Origin: DSOI01 sp041394885
GTDB taxonomy: Bacteria; Acidobacteriota; Terriglobia; Bryobacterales; Bryobacteraceae
Length of the DNA: 64,000 bases
Assembly: GCA_041394885.1 (NCBI GenBank)
Contig: JAWKHI010000034.1
Coordinates: forward strand, 12,917-76,916
Direction of reading: 5' to 3'
Shown: in pieces, positions 9,101 through 16,925 of the stretch
How the letters are laid out: each line of letters opens with the position of its first letter
Position numbering within the stretch: the first letter of the stretch is position 1
Made by a program: the position numbers and the translations under genes
Notes under the pieces: generated by a model
The model's input: only the letters and a program-made list of their open reading frames with translations
The model's database searches: none
Told to the model about the DNA's origin: nothing

Positions 9101-9552
9101 CCGGCGTGGGCGCATGGGGCGACCGCCTCATCGGCGGGTGGCAGATGGCCGGGATCTTCAACCTCCAATCCGGCGCGCCTTCCGGATGGGGCAACATGAT
9201 CTACTACGGCGGCGATCTCGGATGGGACGCCCGCAAAATCGCCGGCGCGTTCGACACAACCCGTTTCGAGACCGACCCTCGGCGGCAGTTGGACCGCAAC
9301 CGGCGCTTCTTCCCGAGCGGGTTTTCCGGCTACCGGTCCGACAAGATCAACACGATCGATTTCTCGATCATCAAATCGATTCCGATCGTGGAGCGAGTGA
9401 GGCTGCAGTTGCGGGGGGAGGCGTTCAACCTGTTCAACCACGCGGTTTTCAACTCGCCGGACACTAATCCGACCAGCCGCACGTTCGGGCGGATCACGTC
9501 GCAGGCGAATCTGCCCCGGACGATTCAGCTCGCGCTTCGTCTGACGTTCTGA
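6121..9552 (+). CDS. TonB-dependent receptor with carboxypeptidase-regulatory domain (Oar-like)
   Basis: A 1143-residue outer-membrane receptor or porin. A signal peptide ends near CLAQ (residue 20). A carboxypeptidase-regulatory-like domain follows (about 22-105, with VSGQVTDPSGAAV and DGNYTLPFLPPGPYTLT), then a plug domain (about 120-250) and a beta-barrel ending in the typical final aromatic, LRLTF. The architecture and length are those of the large acidobacterial TonB family thought to take up oligosaccharides or other polymer fragments; the substrate here is not deducible. Start choice: ATG at 6121 with AAGGGG just upstream; the TTG at 6070 overlaps the candidate promoter. No SusD-like partner is adjacent. 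It is followed by a strong hairpin at 9561-9591. Confidence 0.93.
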   Translation: MSFRSTLVALCAAMSCLAQEYRSTVSGQVTDPSGAAVVGAAIQAVDKNTGARYDASTGADGNYTLPFLPPGPYTLTAELAGFKKFVQEGLNVGTNQRLTINMALQLGAQAEAVTVTADIAMLQTATASVGQVITENQIATLPMNGRTPLTLAQLSYGVTPSSDPRFTRPFDNAGPSGFSMGGGQAQSNELLLDGSPDMTRNRRVAYNPPVDAVQEMKVESFQPDAAYGNTGGGTVNVVMKGGTNELHGSLYEFHQNQRLKGTPFFTNSAGQKKPVTRFNQYGLTVGGPVFIPKVLNGRNKLFFFFGYEGIRQSEPEPTFSTVPTAAQRDGDFSQLLNVSSAYTIYDPTTGATEGSRIRRQPFAGNRIPANRLSGISKNFLQFLPAPNFTGAAADGTNNYFNNAIRSDTFFSYLGRLDWNVSDRHKLFLSTRTNERVENRGNRFSNIATGNFLSRVNWGVTLDDVYTVTPTLFVNTRVNWTRFVEGSTRPHDGFDFTTLGLPSSLKSASNRLVIPRIDFGNITDFGDSGGDRTPFDSYQIFLAATKIAGRHTLKFGTDLRTQRESSNSFGNSSGLYQFNANWTRGPLDNSPAAPLGQDIAAFVLGMPTGGSFDVNATRTQSSKYFAFFLQDDLRVSNTLTMNLGLRYEKETGTIERWNRAVRGFDPAASLTVTNAAKAAYTAAPNAILAAAQFNPTGGVLFADPSNRAIYGTPSNAIAPRFGLSWSPRALGGKTVFRGGFGIFYNTAGTFGIQQPGFSQTTQLVATLNNFLSPAATFANPFPSGILQPVGSSLGVNTFLGQSVRYVAAQLDQPYTQRWNVNIQHEIAKDMVFEIGYMGSRARRLPVDRELNYVPDSFLSSSLTRDQATIDRLSALAPNPFRGLLPGTGLNGSNIGVENLVRAYPQFSGNGGVREDSQTIGYSNYHMMQMRLDKRFSNGLQFLTNFQWSKFLEATGRLYASAPGLEYRIAGEDRPFRFVFSSTYELPFGKGKRLASGVGAWGDRLIGGWQMAGIFNLQSGAPSGWGNMIYYGGDLGWDARKIAGAFDTTRFETDPRRQLDRNRRFFPSGFSGYRSDKINTIDFSIIKSIPIVERVRLQLRGEAFNLFNHAVFNSPDTNPTSRTFGRITSQANLPRTIQLALRLTF

Positions 9553-9560
9553 CGGTAGGG

Positions 9561-9591
9561 CCCAGGGCCGGATGCAAAGTCCGGCCCTGGG
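9561..9591 (+). terminator. Strong hairpin, probable terminator of the TonB receptor gene
   Basis: A perfect 12-bp stem (CCCAGGGCCGGA / TCCGGCCCTGGG) with a 7-base loop starts 9 bases after the receptor stop codon. It is followed by AATTTCCCC rather than a long T run, so termination may be less than complete. Its GC-rich stem and placement between two same-strand genes still favour a transcription end. Confidence 0.65.
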
Positions 9592-9639
9592 AATTTCCCC
9601 GCAGTGCTGCCCGGGGCCGTGGGCCGGGGCGGGCGCGGT

Positions 9640-10983
9640 ATGATGGCCCGCATGCATGATCGTCTGGATCGCTTCTCACGGCTGATGGGTCAACTGGTTC
9701 CGGACGCCGTGACGGCTTCGGTGGTTCTCCTTCTGCTTTTGTTCGGCATGGCGTTTTGGCTGGGCGATACGGCGGCCGCGACCACCGACGCCTACTACCG
9801 GGGCCTGTGGATGCTGCTGCCGTTCACGATGCAGATGACGCTCATCATCACATTGAGCGCCGTGCTGGGGGCGACGCCGGTGTTCCGCCGGTCCATCGTG
9901 GCTTTGTCGGAGTGGCCGCGCACGGCCAATCAAGTTGTGATGTTGGCGGTGGCGCTTTCGGCGTTTCTTTCCTATCTCTACTGGGGCCTGGGCATGGCGC
10001 TGACGCCGCTGGTGGCGATCCACTTCGCGCGACAGGCGGAGGCGCGCGGGCTGAAGATCGACTTTCTGTTTTTCCTCGCCCTGATTTGGGCGGCGAATTC
10101 GTGCTGGCAGTACGGCCTGTCGGCGAGTGCGCCGCTGCTGATTGCGACGCCTGGACACTTTCTCGAGAAGATGATCGGCGTGGTGCCCCTATCGCGAACG
10201 ATCTGGTCACCGGCTGCGATCGTGCAGACGCTGGCATTTCCGGCGGTGCTGATGGTGGTGGGATGCGCGCTCATGCCGAAGACCGTGCGGCCGGTCTCAC
10301 AATTTCCGGAGGCGTTGAAAGCCACCGACGAGCCGGAGCCGGATGCCGAACCGGCGGGTTTTTCCGAGCGGCTGGAGCACAGCCCGATCGTGACGCTGGC
10401 CCTCACGGCGATTCTCGGGCTGTGGCTTTACACGCATTTCTTCACGAAGAAGCTCGGGCTCGACATCAATTCTCTCAACACGATCCTGCTGTCTTCGTGC
10501 CTGTTGCTGCAAGGGAGTGTGCATCGGTTCATGAAGGCTTTGGAGCGCGCGGTCCGGTCGGCATGGCCGGTGATCGTGCTCTATCACTTGTACGCGGGCG
10601 TAGCGGGTTTGATTCAGTTCACCTCGGTGGGCGAGTTCGTCGCCTCGGCAGTGGCGGGGGTGTCGACGCCGTACACGTTCCCCTTACTAACCGCGCTGTC
10701 TGGAGCAGCGGTTTCGATTTTCGTTCCTTCGAGTGGGGGGCAGTGGGCTATTCAGGGCTATGTAACCTCAAAGGCGGCGCTGGCGGTGGGTGTGACGGTG
10801 GAACGGGGGATGTTGGCGTTGAGCGTAGGCGACCACATGGGGAACCTGACGGCGCCGTTCTGGTACATGGTGATCGCGGGAATCGCACGGGTGAACTTCC
10901 GGGAGTTCTTCGGGTACGGCCTGGTGTTCGCGGCGCTTTGGTTCGCGCTTGGGGTGGCGGTGTTTACGTTCCTTCCGTGTTGA
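9640..10983 (+). CDS. atoE: Short-chain fatty acid transporter, AtoE family
   Basis: A polytopic membrane protein of about 447 residues, matching the AtoE/TIGR00366 family in length and layout. Members are predicted to carry short-chain fatty acids such as acetoacetate or butyrate. Recognisable family stretches include LDRFSRLMGQLVPDA at the N terminus, the central NSCWQYGLSASAPLLIATPGHFLEKMIGVVPL, FVPSSGGQWAIQG, and VGDHMGNLTAPFW near the C terminus. About ten to twelve hydrophobic helices are visible. Two adjacent ATGs (9640, 9643) and another at 9652 are all possible starts; GTG at 9604 falls in GC-rich DNA without a ribosome site and is unlikely. No ato catabolic genes are nearby. Confidence 0.85.
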   Translation: MMARMHDRLDRFSRLMGQLVPDAVTASVVLLLLLFGMAFWLGDTAAATTDAYYRGLWMLLPFTMQMTLIITLSAVLGATPVFRRSIVALSEWPRTANQVVMLAVALSAFLSYLYWGLGMALTPLVAIHFARQAEARGLKIDFLFFLALIWAANSCWQYGLSASAPLLIATPGHFLEKMIGVVPLSRTIWSPAAIVQTLAFPAVLMVVGCALMPKTVRPVSQFPEALKATDEPEPDAEPAGFSERLEHSPIVTLALTAILGLWLYTHFFTKKLGLDINSLNTILLSSCLLLQGSVHRFMKALERAVRSAWPVIVLYHLYAGVAGLIQFTSVGEFVASAVAGVSTPYTFPLLTALSGAAVSIFVPSSGGQWAIQGYVTSKAALAVGVTVERGMLALSVGDHMGNLTAPFWYMVIAGIARVNFREFFGYGLVFAALWFALGVAVFTFLPC

Positions 10984-11032
10984 AGGGGGCCGGCGAAAAC
11001 AGGCCAAACTGTTAGAATGAGTCGAGGGTGGA

Positions 11033-11461
11033 ATGCAGCCATCGACCAAAGTCTTCCTCAGCTATGCCCACGCTGACAGCAAGCCAGCACGGGAACTGGC
11101 CGAGTACCTCCAGCGTGAAGGGTTTCGGGTCTGGGACCCCGACTTCGAGTTGCTCCCTGGTTCGGAATGGACATCCACACTTCGAAGCGCACTCGATAGC
11201 GCGGACGCGCTCGTCGTTCTGCTGTCTCCAGCCGCGATGGAATCCCGTTCGGTGGTGCACGAAATCGAATATGCCCTTGGGGCCAAGCACCTGCGTGGAA
11301 GGCTCATCCCCGTTTTGCTAAGACCCACGCGCCAGGTTCCGTGGATCCTGAACGAATTGCAGATGATCCATCACCAGAGCACGGCGACCACCGGTAAGGA
11401 AATTGCCGATTCGCTCACACGGCCTCCGTATGTCCCGAAAATCAAGGTTCGCACCGGTTGA
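11033..11461 (+). CDS. TIR-domain protein (TIR only)
   Basis: A 142-residue protein made almost entirely of one TIR domain. Strand A reads KVFLSYAHAD (about 6-15), the BB-loop region is VWDPDFELLPGSEW, strand C is DALVVLLSPAAM, and Glu77 in VVHEIEYAL sits where the catalytic glutamate of NAD-cleaving TIR domains lies (compare WVHKEI in SARM1). So NADase competence is possible but unproven. No signal peptide or transmembrane segment is seen. The gene begins 49 bases after the AtoE gene and its 3' end overlaps the start of a second TIR gene by 32 bases. Bacterial TIR proteins serve in antiphage immunity or as effectors; no recognisable sensor partner is adjacent. Confidence 0.87.
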   Translation: MQPSTKVFLSYAHADSKPARELAEYLQREGFRVWDPDFELLPGSEWTSTLRSALDSADALVVLLSPAAMESRSVVHEIEYALGAKHLRGRLIPVLLRPTRQVPWILNELQMIHHQSTATTGKEIADSLTRPPYVPKIKVRTG

Positions 11462-11864
11462 GGTATTCCTTTCCCATTCGAGCCGCAACGGCGCTTTCGG
11501 ACGTCGTCTGTCGAAGGTGTTGGCCGCACACGGCGTGCGTTGCTTCTAGAGCGAGAAAAGCATTCGAGGGGCGCAACAGTGGCACGACGAGATCGGGTCC
11601 GCGCTGAAGCGCTGCGACTGGTTTCTGGTGGTGCTGTCGCCACAGTCGGTGGACTCCCGATGGGTCAAGCATGAACTGATTTACGCGCTGCAGGAAAAAA
11701 GATACGTCGGGCGCATAGTGCCTGTCGTAATCAAGGATTGCGACCTTGATCGACTGTCGTGGACACTCAGTGGGTTACAACACGTGGACTTCCGAAAGGA
11801 CTTCCATCGCGGCTGCGATGCCTTGATGTCAATCTGGCGGATGACCTACCAGCGGGCCAAATGA
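11430..11864 (+). pseudogene. Second TIR-domain gene, interrupted by an in-frame TAG
   Basis: The reading frame from the ATG at 11430 encodes a complete TIR domain over 145 codons: VEVFLSHSSRNGAFGRRL, then GVRCF, then TAG at 11547-11549, then SEKSIRGAQQWHDEIGSAL and DWFLVVLSPQSVDSRWVKHEL, to the stop at 11864. The frame is unshifted on both sides, so a single substitution (family members usually have Tyr or Trp here) explains the break. The glutamate equivalent to the catalytic one (WVKHEL, codon 82) is preserved. The only downstream restart is GTG at 11628, inside strand C, which would lack half the fold. The gene overlaps the first TIR gene by 32 bases in another frame. Alternatives are a sequencing error or stop-codon readthrough. 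Confidence 0.75.
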
Positions 11865-11886
11865 ACCGCTCGCCGCCCCGACGGCT

Positions 11887-13349
11887 CTATCGTCCCCAGC
11901 GCAACGCCAAGTCCGCAAAGGTGCGCACCATCACGCCGGTGGGGCCCTTGGCCATCCAGGGCTTGGCTTCGTCGAGCCATGCGGTGCCGGCGATGTCGAG
12001 ATGGACCCAGGGCGTAGGATCCGCAAACTCCTTGAGAAACCATGCGGCGGTGATTGAGCCGCCCCAGCGCGTACCGATATTGGCCATGTCGGCAAAGGCG
12101 CTCTTGAGCCCCTCTTTGTAATCCTCTTCGAGCGGCAACTGCCAGATTTTCTCGCCCTGGCGGCGGGCTGACGACAAGACGCGGTCCAGCAGCGCCTGAT
12201 CGTTGGTGTAACCGCCTGTGTAGACGTGTCCGAGCGCTACTACGACCGAACCGGTGAGTGTGGCGGCGTCCACCAAGTGGGTGCAGCCGAGGCGCTGAGC
12301 GTACGTGATGGTGTCGTTGAGGATGAGGCGGCCTTCGGCGTCGGTATTGAGCACTTCGACGGTTTTGCCGGAGAGTGTCTTTACGATGTCGCCGGGACGC
12401 TGGGCCTGCCCGTTGATCATGTTTTCGACGGCGGGCACAAACGCAGTGACTGGGATAGAAGGCTTCAACGCGGCGATGGCTCGCATGGCGCCAAGGACAG
12501 CGGCGCCGCCGCACATATCGTATTTCATTTTCTCCATGCCGTCGGCGGGCTTGATCGAGATTCCGCCGCTGTCAAATGTAACGGCTTTCCCGATAAGGGC
12601 CAAATGGTCTGTGGGGGTATTCCCTCCCGGGGGATGGTACCGTACAATAATGAGCGCAGGTGGTTGCGAACTGCCCATCGCGACTCCGAGAAAGAGCCCA
12701 TGCCCAACTGCCGCAGCCGGTCTTCTTCGAGTATCTCGATCTCCAACCCGGTCTGGTTCGCCATCAATCTGGCGCGGCTGGCCAATTCGGTGGGGTTCAA
12801 GACGTTGGAAGGTTCATTGGACAAATCCCGGGCGAAATTCTGCGATTCGGCGAGCGCCACTCCCCGGGCGAAAGCGGCTTCGACGCCGGACACGACCCCG
12901 GCTGGCAAATCCGGGGAAATTGCCAACGAGAACGACGAGATGCGGGACACAGGCTCGGACTTGAGCCAGTCCGGCTCATAGTCACTGAGAATGGCGGCTT
13001 CGACGGCTGCCTCGACGGCCGTTTCCGACGTGAGTGCCGTGGGCAACCATACAGCCACCTTCTTGAACTTTCGCGTACGCGCGAACCGGATCGCGGCGCC
13101 AATGGCGCGGCGGAGATCGGGCTGAGTGCCTGCGCCAGCGAGAATGAGGCGCGAGGCGGCGAGCCCGGCGGGAGCATGAATGAGCGCAACGTCCTGCGCC
13201 TTGCCTTTGAACTCCTCCGAGGCGTAGAGCTGGACGATGGCGGCGTCGCAGGCCGCGCCAATAACGGGAGGGTGGTCCTCCATCGCGGGGACGATCAGAG
13301 CGTCGGCGGAGATGCCGTTGGCGGCAATTTTAGCAATCTGCGTTTCCAT
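11887..13349 (-). pseudogene. pepA: Leucyl aminopeptidase (M17), frame broken by one missing base
   Basis: A cytoplasmic dimetal aminopeptidase releasing N-terminal residues from peptides. The N-terminal part is read from ATG 13349 (ribosome site AGAGGGA) through SNEPSNVLNPTELA to LRQLGMGSF. The catalytic part, in a different frame, continues at LGVAMGSSQPPAL and holds the metal-site motifs GKAVTFDSGGISIKP, MKYDMCGGAAV and NTDAEGRLIL. Inserting one base near 12690/12691 (GAGAAAGAG where the family reading requires GAGGAAAGAG on the + strand) restores a continuous 487-residue protein of normal length. No canonical slippery heptamer is evident, so a programmed shift is unlikely. It may be a genuine mutation or a base-calling error. 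It lies 19 bases downstream of smpB. Confidence 0.88.
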
Positions 13350-13368
13350 CAATTCCCTCTCTCTTCCA

Positions 13369-13926
13369 CTACCCGCCCGATTTCCTCAATCGGCCGATGG
13401 CGGCGCGAGCCTCGGACTCCTGCTCACGCACCCGCACGCTCTCCCTCTTATCGTGCAGTTTCTTACCCCGGGCGAGGGCAATCTCGCACTTGACCAGACC
13501 ATTCTTGAGATAGATACGGACAGGTACAACGGTCAGTCCCTTATCGCGTGTTTTCCCGTAAAGTTTCTCAATCTCCTGACGGTGCATCAGCAGCTTCCGG
13601 CGGCGCATGGCTTCGTGGTTGAACCGATTTCCATGGGTATAGGGGCTGAAGTGCGCGTTGCATAGCCAAGCCTCGCGGGCGCCGATTTCGGCAAAAGCGT
13701 CCTGGAGGTTGATTTTGCCGGTTCGGGCCGACTTGACCTCGGTGCCGGTAAGCACCAATCCGGCCTCGAACTTGTCCATCAGCTCGTAGTTGAAGCGAGC
13801 CTGCCGGTTGTCGCTCAGAATCTTGAACTGAGAGTCCAGATTCTTGCCTTGCGCGGTCTTTCGGGGCGCGGATTTTGAGGGGTTGGGCACAGATCGTCTC
13901 AACGGTTGCAACTGTCGATCCGTCAA
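13369..13926 (-). CDS. smpB: SsrA-binding protein SmpB
   Basis: Partner of tmRNA in trans-translation rescue of stalled ribosomes. Recognised by KILSDNRQARFNYEL, GLVLTGTEVKSARTGKINLQDAF, the SPYTHGN segment and the basic tail ARGKKLHDKRESVRVREQE. The longest reading (185 residues, TTG start) is about 25 residues longer than usual; a GTG at 13890 would give 173 residues, so the start is uncertain. It precedes pepA on the same strand and is divergent from the secretin gene with 93 bases between. No tmRNA gene was found next to it. Confidence 0.94.
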   Translation of the reverse strand: MTDRQLQPLRRSVPNPSKSAPRKTAQGKNLDSQFKILSDNRQARFNYELMDKFEAGLVLTGTEVKSARTGKINLQDAFAEIGAREAWLCNAHFSPYTHGNRFNHEAMRRRKLLMHRQEIEKLYGKTRDKGLTVVPVRIYLKNGLVKCEIALARGKKLHDKRESVRVREQESEARAAIGRLRKSGG

Positions 13927-14019
13927 TTGTTTAGGGATGGACGCGATTCACCCACATCGTAACACAGCCGTGCGGTGGCGGGCCAACATCGCCATCCGGA
14001 GCGGTTCGACGGACATAAG

Positions 14020-16434
14020 ATGCATCGATTCAAACAGTTACTAAGACTCTGGGTGGCGGCCGCGGTGGTGGCTGGCGGGCTGGGCGTGACATCCGAACCG
14101 GTTTGGGCCAAGACCCGCAAAGGCGAAAAACTGCTGAAGGACGGCCAAGTGGCCGAAGCCAAACGGGACTTCGACAAGGCTCTCGACCTTTATGAGCAGG
14201 CTGTGGAGACCGATCCGACCGACGCCGCCTACCAATTGGCGGTAAAGCGGACCCGGTTTCAGGCGGGCCAAGCCCATGTAGAACGTGGGATGAAGCTGAG
14301 GGAACAGGGAAAACTGGAGGAGGCGGTGGTGGAATTGGAGCGGGCGATCGCCACCGATCCTGGATCTTCGATCGCCATCAGCCAATTGAAGCTAGTGATG
14401 CAGGCGATTGAGCGGCGGAAGCGCGGATCGGCGAGCCAAGGCGCGGAGCAGGGAGCGATCAAAGATCCGGAAGAGGAACTGGAAGCACGGCTCGATACGA
14501 TGCAGGCAGTACCGGAACTGAAGCCGCTTTCGCGCAAGATCAGCACTCTCAAAATGAACAACCAACCCGTGCGGGTGTTGTTTGAAACATTGGCGAAACT
14601 GGCCGGTTTGAACGTGATTTGGGATCCCGAGTATCAATCCACCGGAAAAAACTATTCGGTGGACCTCTCCAATACTTCGCTCGACGAATCGCTGAACCAC
14701 CTGTCGCTGCTGACCAAAACCTATTGGAAGCCGATTTCCGAGAACACGATCTTTCTGACCAACGACAACGTGACCAAGCGGCGGGACTACGAGGAAATGG
14801 TGGTGAAGACGTTCTATCTAAAGAACCTCACCACGCCACAGGAGTTGCAGGAGATTGCGACCATTCTCCGCACGATGACCGACATCCGGCGCGTGTTCAC
14901 CTTCAACTCACAGAACGTGATCATGGTGCGCGGCGAGGTGGACAAAGTGGCGCTGGCGGAAAAACTGGTGGCGGATCTCGACAAGCCCAAGGCGGAAGTG
15001 GTGATCGACGTATTTGTGATGGAAGCCAACCGGACGCGCACCCGGGACCTGGCCGCGACGTTCGTATCGGGCGGCACCAACGGATTGCGGCTGCCGATCG
15101 CATTCTCGCCGCGGGCGTCTCTCGGATCGGTAACGGAAACCAACACCGGAACGGGCACCGACACCGGAACCGGTACGGGTACGGGCACGGGAACCAGCAC
15201 CACCACAACATCGGGGGCCGTCGCGCTGACGCGCCTGGGCGACATCCGGGCGGCGGATTTCGCGATGGCAATTCCCAACGCACTGCTGCAAGCGCTGATG
15301 ACAGACCGTGGGACGCGGGTGCTGCAGTCGCCGCAGATTCGAGCCACGCATGGCGTAAAGTCCAGCCTGAAGATCGGCGACCGGTTCCCATACGCCACGG
15401 GCAGCTTTCAGCCCGGGGTGGGCGCGGTGGGCGTTTCGCCCCTGGTGAGCACCCAGTTTCAATTTGCCGACGTCGGCGTGAACGTGGACATCCAGCCGAC
15501 CATCCATGGGGCCGACGAAGTGACGATGCAGGTGGAAGTGGATATTTCCAATATTCGGGACCGCATCGACGTGGGCGGGCTGGCGCAGCCGGTGATCGGG
15601 CAGCGGAAGTTCACGCACACCATCCGGCTGAGGACCGGCGAGGTCAGCCTGCTCGGCGGGTTGCGACAGGATCAGGACACGCGCGGCATTTCGGGAACGC
15701 CCGGGCTGGGCAACCTGCCCGTCATTGGACGGCTGTTTTCCGGCGAGAACGTGGAGCGGACGCAGGGAGAACTGTTGATCGCACTGGTGCCTCACATTGT
15801 GCGGGTGCCGGAATTCAGCGACCTGAACTTGCGAGGTATCGCGGCTGGCTCCGACACGGTGGTCCGGCTGAACTACGCATCCAAGCCGGAGCCCGTGGCG
15901 GAAGCGCCGCCGCCAGCGCCGCAACCGAAGCCTACCACGGCACCCGCGCTGGCCGCGCCGGCAAGTCCGCTCCCGCTGCCGGGCGCCCCACCGGTGGCGA
16001 CGGCGGCTCCGGCCGACGGCAAGCCCCAACTGGTGTTTGCGCCGGGCGAGGTGACGGCGAAGGTGGCGGCGCCGGTGACGGTGACGGTGGTTTTGAACAA
16101 CGCGAAGGATGTGGCGGCCGCCCCGCTGACGCTGCGCTGGGATCCGAAAGTGCTGCGGCTCACCGAAGCCGCGCGCGGCGGATTGATGGATGGGAACGGG
16201 CAAATGGCTTTGTTCACACGCGACATCCGTAACGACGCCGGCGAGGCGGTGATCACGATCGAGCGCCCGGCGGGCGCGCCGCCCATCTCGGGATCCGGCA
16301 CGTTGGTGAATCTGATGTTCCAGGCGGTGGGGGCCGGATCGACCAGCGTCAGTGTGGTGGACCTCGGATTGCGAACGGCCGAACAGCAACCGGTAGCGTC
16401 GGACAGGACCGCGCTCGCCGTCACAGTGGAGTAG
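14020..16434 (+). CDS. Secretin (GspD/PilQ family) with N-terminal TPRs and C-terminal cohesin-like domain
   Basis: An 804-residue outer-membrane channel-forming protein. A signal peptide (1-30) leads to TPR-like helices (about 35-135, including WDPEYQ-preceding linker up to 180), a short N0/STN-type domain (about 180-250), a secretin-N domain (about 262-325) and the secretin core (about 330-612, with VLQSPQIRATHG, GDRFPYATG and GNLPVIGRLFSGENVERTQGEL split across it). A proline-alanine linker (about 635-690) ends in a cohesin-like beta domain (about 690-804: FAPGEVTAKVAAPVTVTVVL, PLTLRWDPKVLRLTEA). Inside the secretin core is a threonine-glycine repeat (about 375-400). Start ATG 14020 precedes the signal peptide. 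It forms an operon with the two pseudopilin genes, as in type II secretion or type IV pilus systems, but no ATPase or inner-membrane platform is nearby. Confidence 0.9.
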   Translation: MHRFKQLLRLWVAAAVVAGGLGVTSEPVWAKTRKGEKLLKDGQVAEAKRDFDKALDLYEQAVETDPTDAAYQLAVKRTRFQAGQAHVERGMKLREQGKLEEAVVELERAIATDPGSSIAISQLKLVMQAIERRKRGSASQGAEQGAIKDPEEELEARLDTMQAVPELKPLSRKISTLKMNNQPVRVLFETLAKLAGLNVIWDPEYQSTGKNYSVDLSNTSLDESLNHLSLLTKTYWKPISENTIFLTNDNVTKRRDYEEMVVKTFYLKNLTTPQELQEIATILRTMTDIRRVFTFNSQNVIMVRGEVDKVALAEKLVADLDKPKAEVVIDVFVMEANRTRTRDLAATFVSGGTNGLRLPIAFSPRASLGSVTETNTGTGTDTGTGTGTGTGTSTTTTSGAVALTRLGDIRAADFAMAIPNALLQALMTDRGTRVLQSPQIRATHGVKSSLKIGDRFPYATGSFQPGVGAVGVSPLVSTQFQFADVGVNVDIQPTIHGADEVTMQVEVDISNIRDRIDVGGLAQPVIGQRKFTHTIRLRTGEVSLLGGLRQDQDTRGISGTPGLGNLPVIGRLFSGENVERTQGELLIALVPHIVRVPEFSDLNLRGIAAGSDTVVRLNYASKPEPVAEAPPPAPQPKPTTAPALAAPASPLPLPGAPPVATAAPADGKPQLVFAPGEVTAKVAAPVTVTVVLNNAKDVAAAPLTLRWDPKVLRLTEAARGGLMDGNGQMALFTRDIRNDAGEAVITIERPAGAPPISGSGTLVNLMFQAVGAGSTSVSVVDLGLRTAEQQPVASDRTALAVTVE
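15142..15213 (+). repeat. Low-complexity ACCGGN-type repeat encoding Thr-Gly
   Basis: About 72 bases of ACC-GGA/ACG-GGC units encode a run of alternating Thr and Gly followed by a short Thr run, inserted within the secretin domain. Such hexamer repeats can vary in copy number without changing frame. Predicted to be a flexible surface loop. Confidence 0.7.
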
Positions 16435-16448
16435 CAACGGATCCGCCC

Positions 16449-16925
16449 ATGCGCCGACGACGGAAGCACCTGGCAGGACTCACGCTCATCGAATTGATCG
16501 TGGCGTTCACCATCCTGCTACTGCTCACCACGATGGCGCTACCGTTGACACGGTTCCGCGTCCGGCGGGAGCGCGAGAAGGAACTGCGCAGGGCGCTGAT
16601 TGAAATGCGGACCGCCATTGACAAGTACAAAGATGCCTGTGACTACGGGCAAATCGCGCCCGACGAGAACAAGCTCGATTCCGACTGCTACCCGGCGGAT
16701 CTCGAGATCCTGATCAAGGGAGTGAAGGCATCCGGGGCCGTGGATAAGAAGATCAAGTTCCTGCGGCGCATCCCCAAGGATCCGTTTACCGGACAGCGGG
16801 AATGGGGAATGCGCAGTTCCAAGGACGACCCCACGTCCACGAGTTGGGGCGGACAAAACGTATTTGACGTCTACACCAAGACTTTCGACAAGGCTCCCGA
16901 TGGTACACCCTATGCCGAATGGTAA
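16449..16925 (+). CDS. Type II secretion pseudopilin, GspG-like (first copy)
   Basis: A 158-residue type IV pilin-like protein. A short basic leader ends in AG, followed by LTLIELIVAFTILLLLTTMALPL, the classic prepilin peptidase site with Glu at +5 and the hydrophobic N-terminal helix. The globular part ends in DGTPYAEW, resembling the GspG C terminus that terminates in Trp. It begins 14 bases after the secretin gene and runs into the second pseudopilin gene. It probably assembles into a short pseudopilus acting with the upstream secretin. A prepilin peptidase gene is not in the window. Confidence 0.88.
   Translation: MRRRRKHLAGLTLIELIVAFTILLLLTTMALPLTRFRVRREREKELRRALIEMRTAIDKYKDACDYGQIAPDENKLDSDCYPADLEILIKGVKASGAVDKKIKFLRRIPKDPFTGQREWGMRSSKDDPTSTSWGGQNVFDVYTKTFDKAPDGTPYAEW

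Noticed and set aside
9604..9639. GTG 9604 as start of the AtoE gene
   Set aside because: GC-rich with no ribosome site; ATG 9640 or 9652 matches the family N terminus better.
12685..12695. Programmed frameshift in pepA
   Set aside because: No X-XXY-YYZ slippery heptamer or downstream structure seen, and PepA families do not use recoding; mutation or error is simpler.
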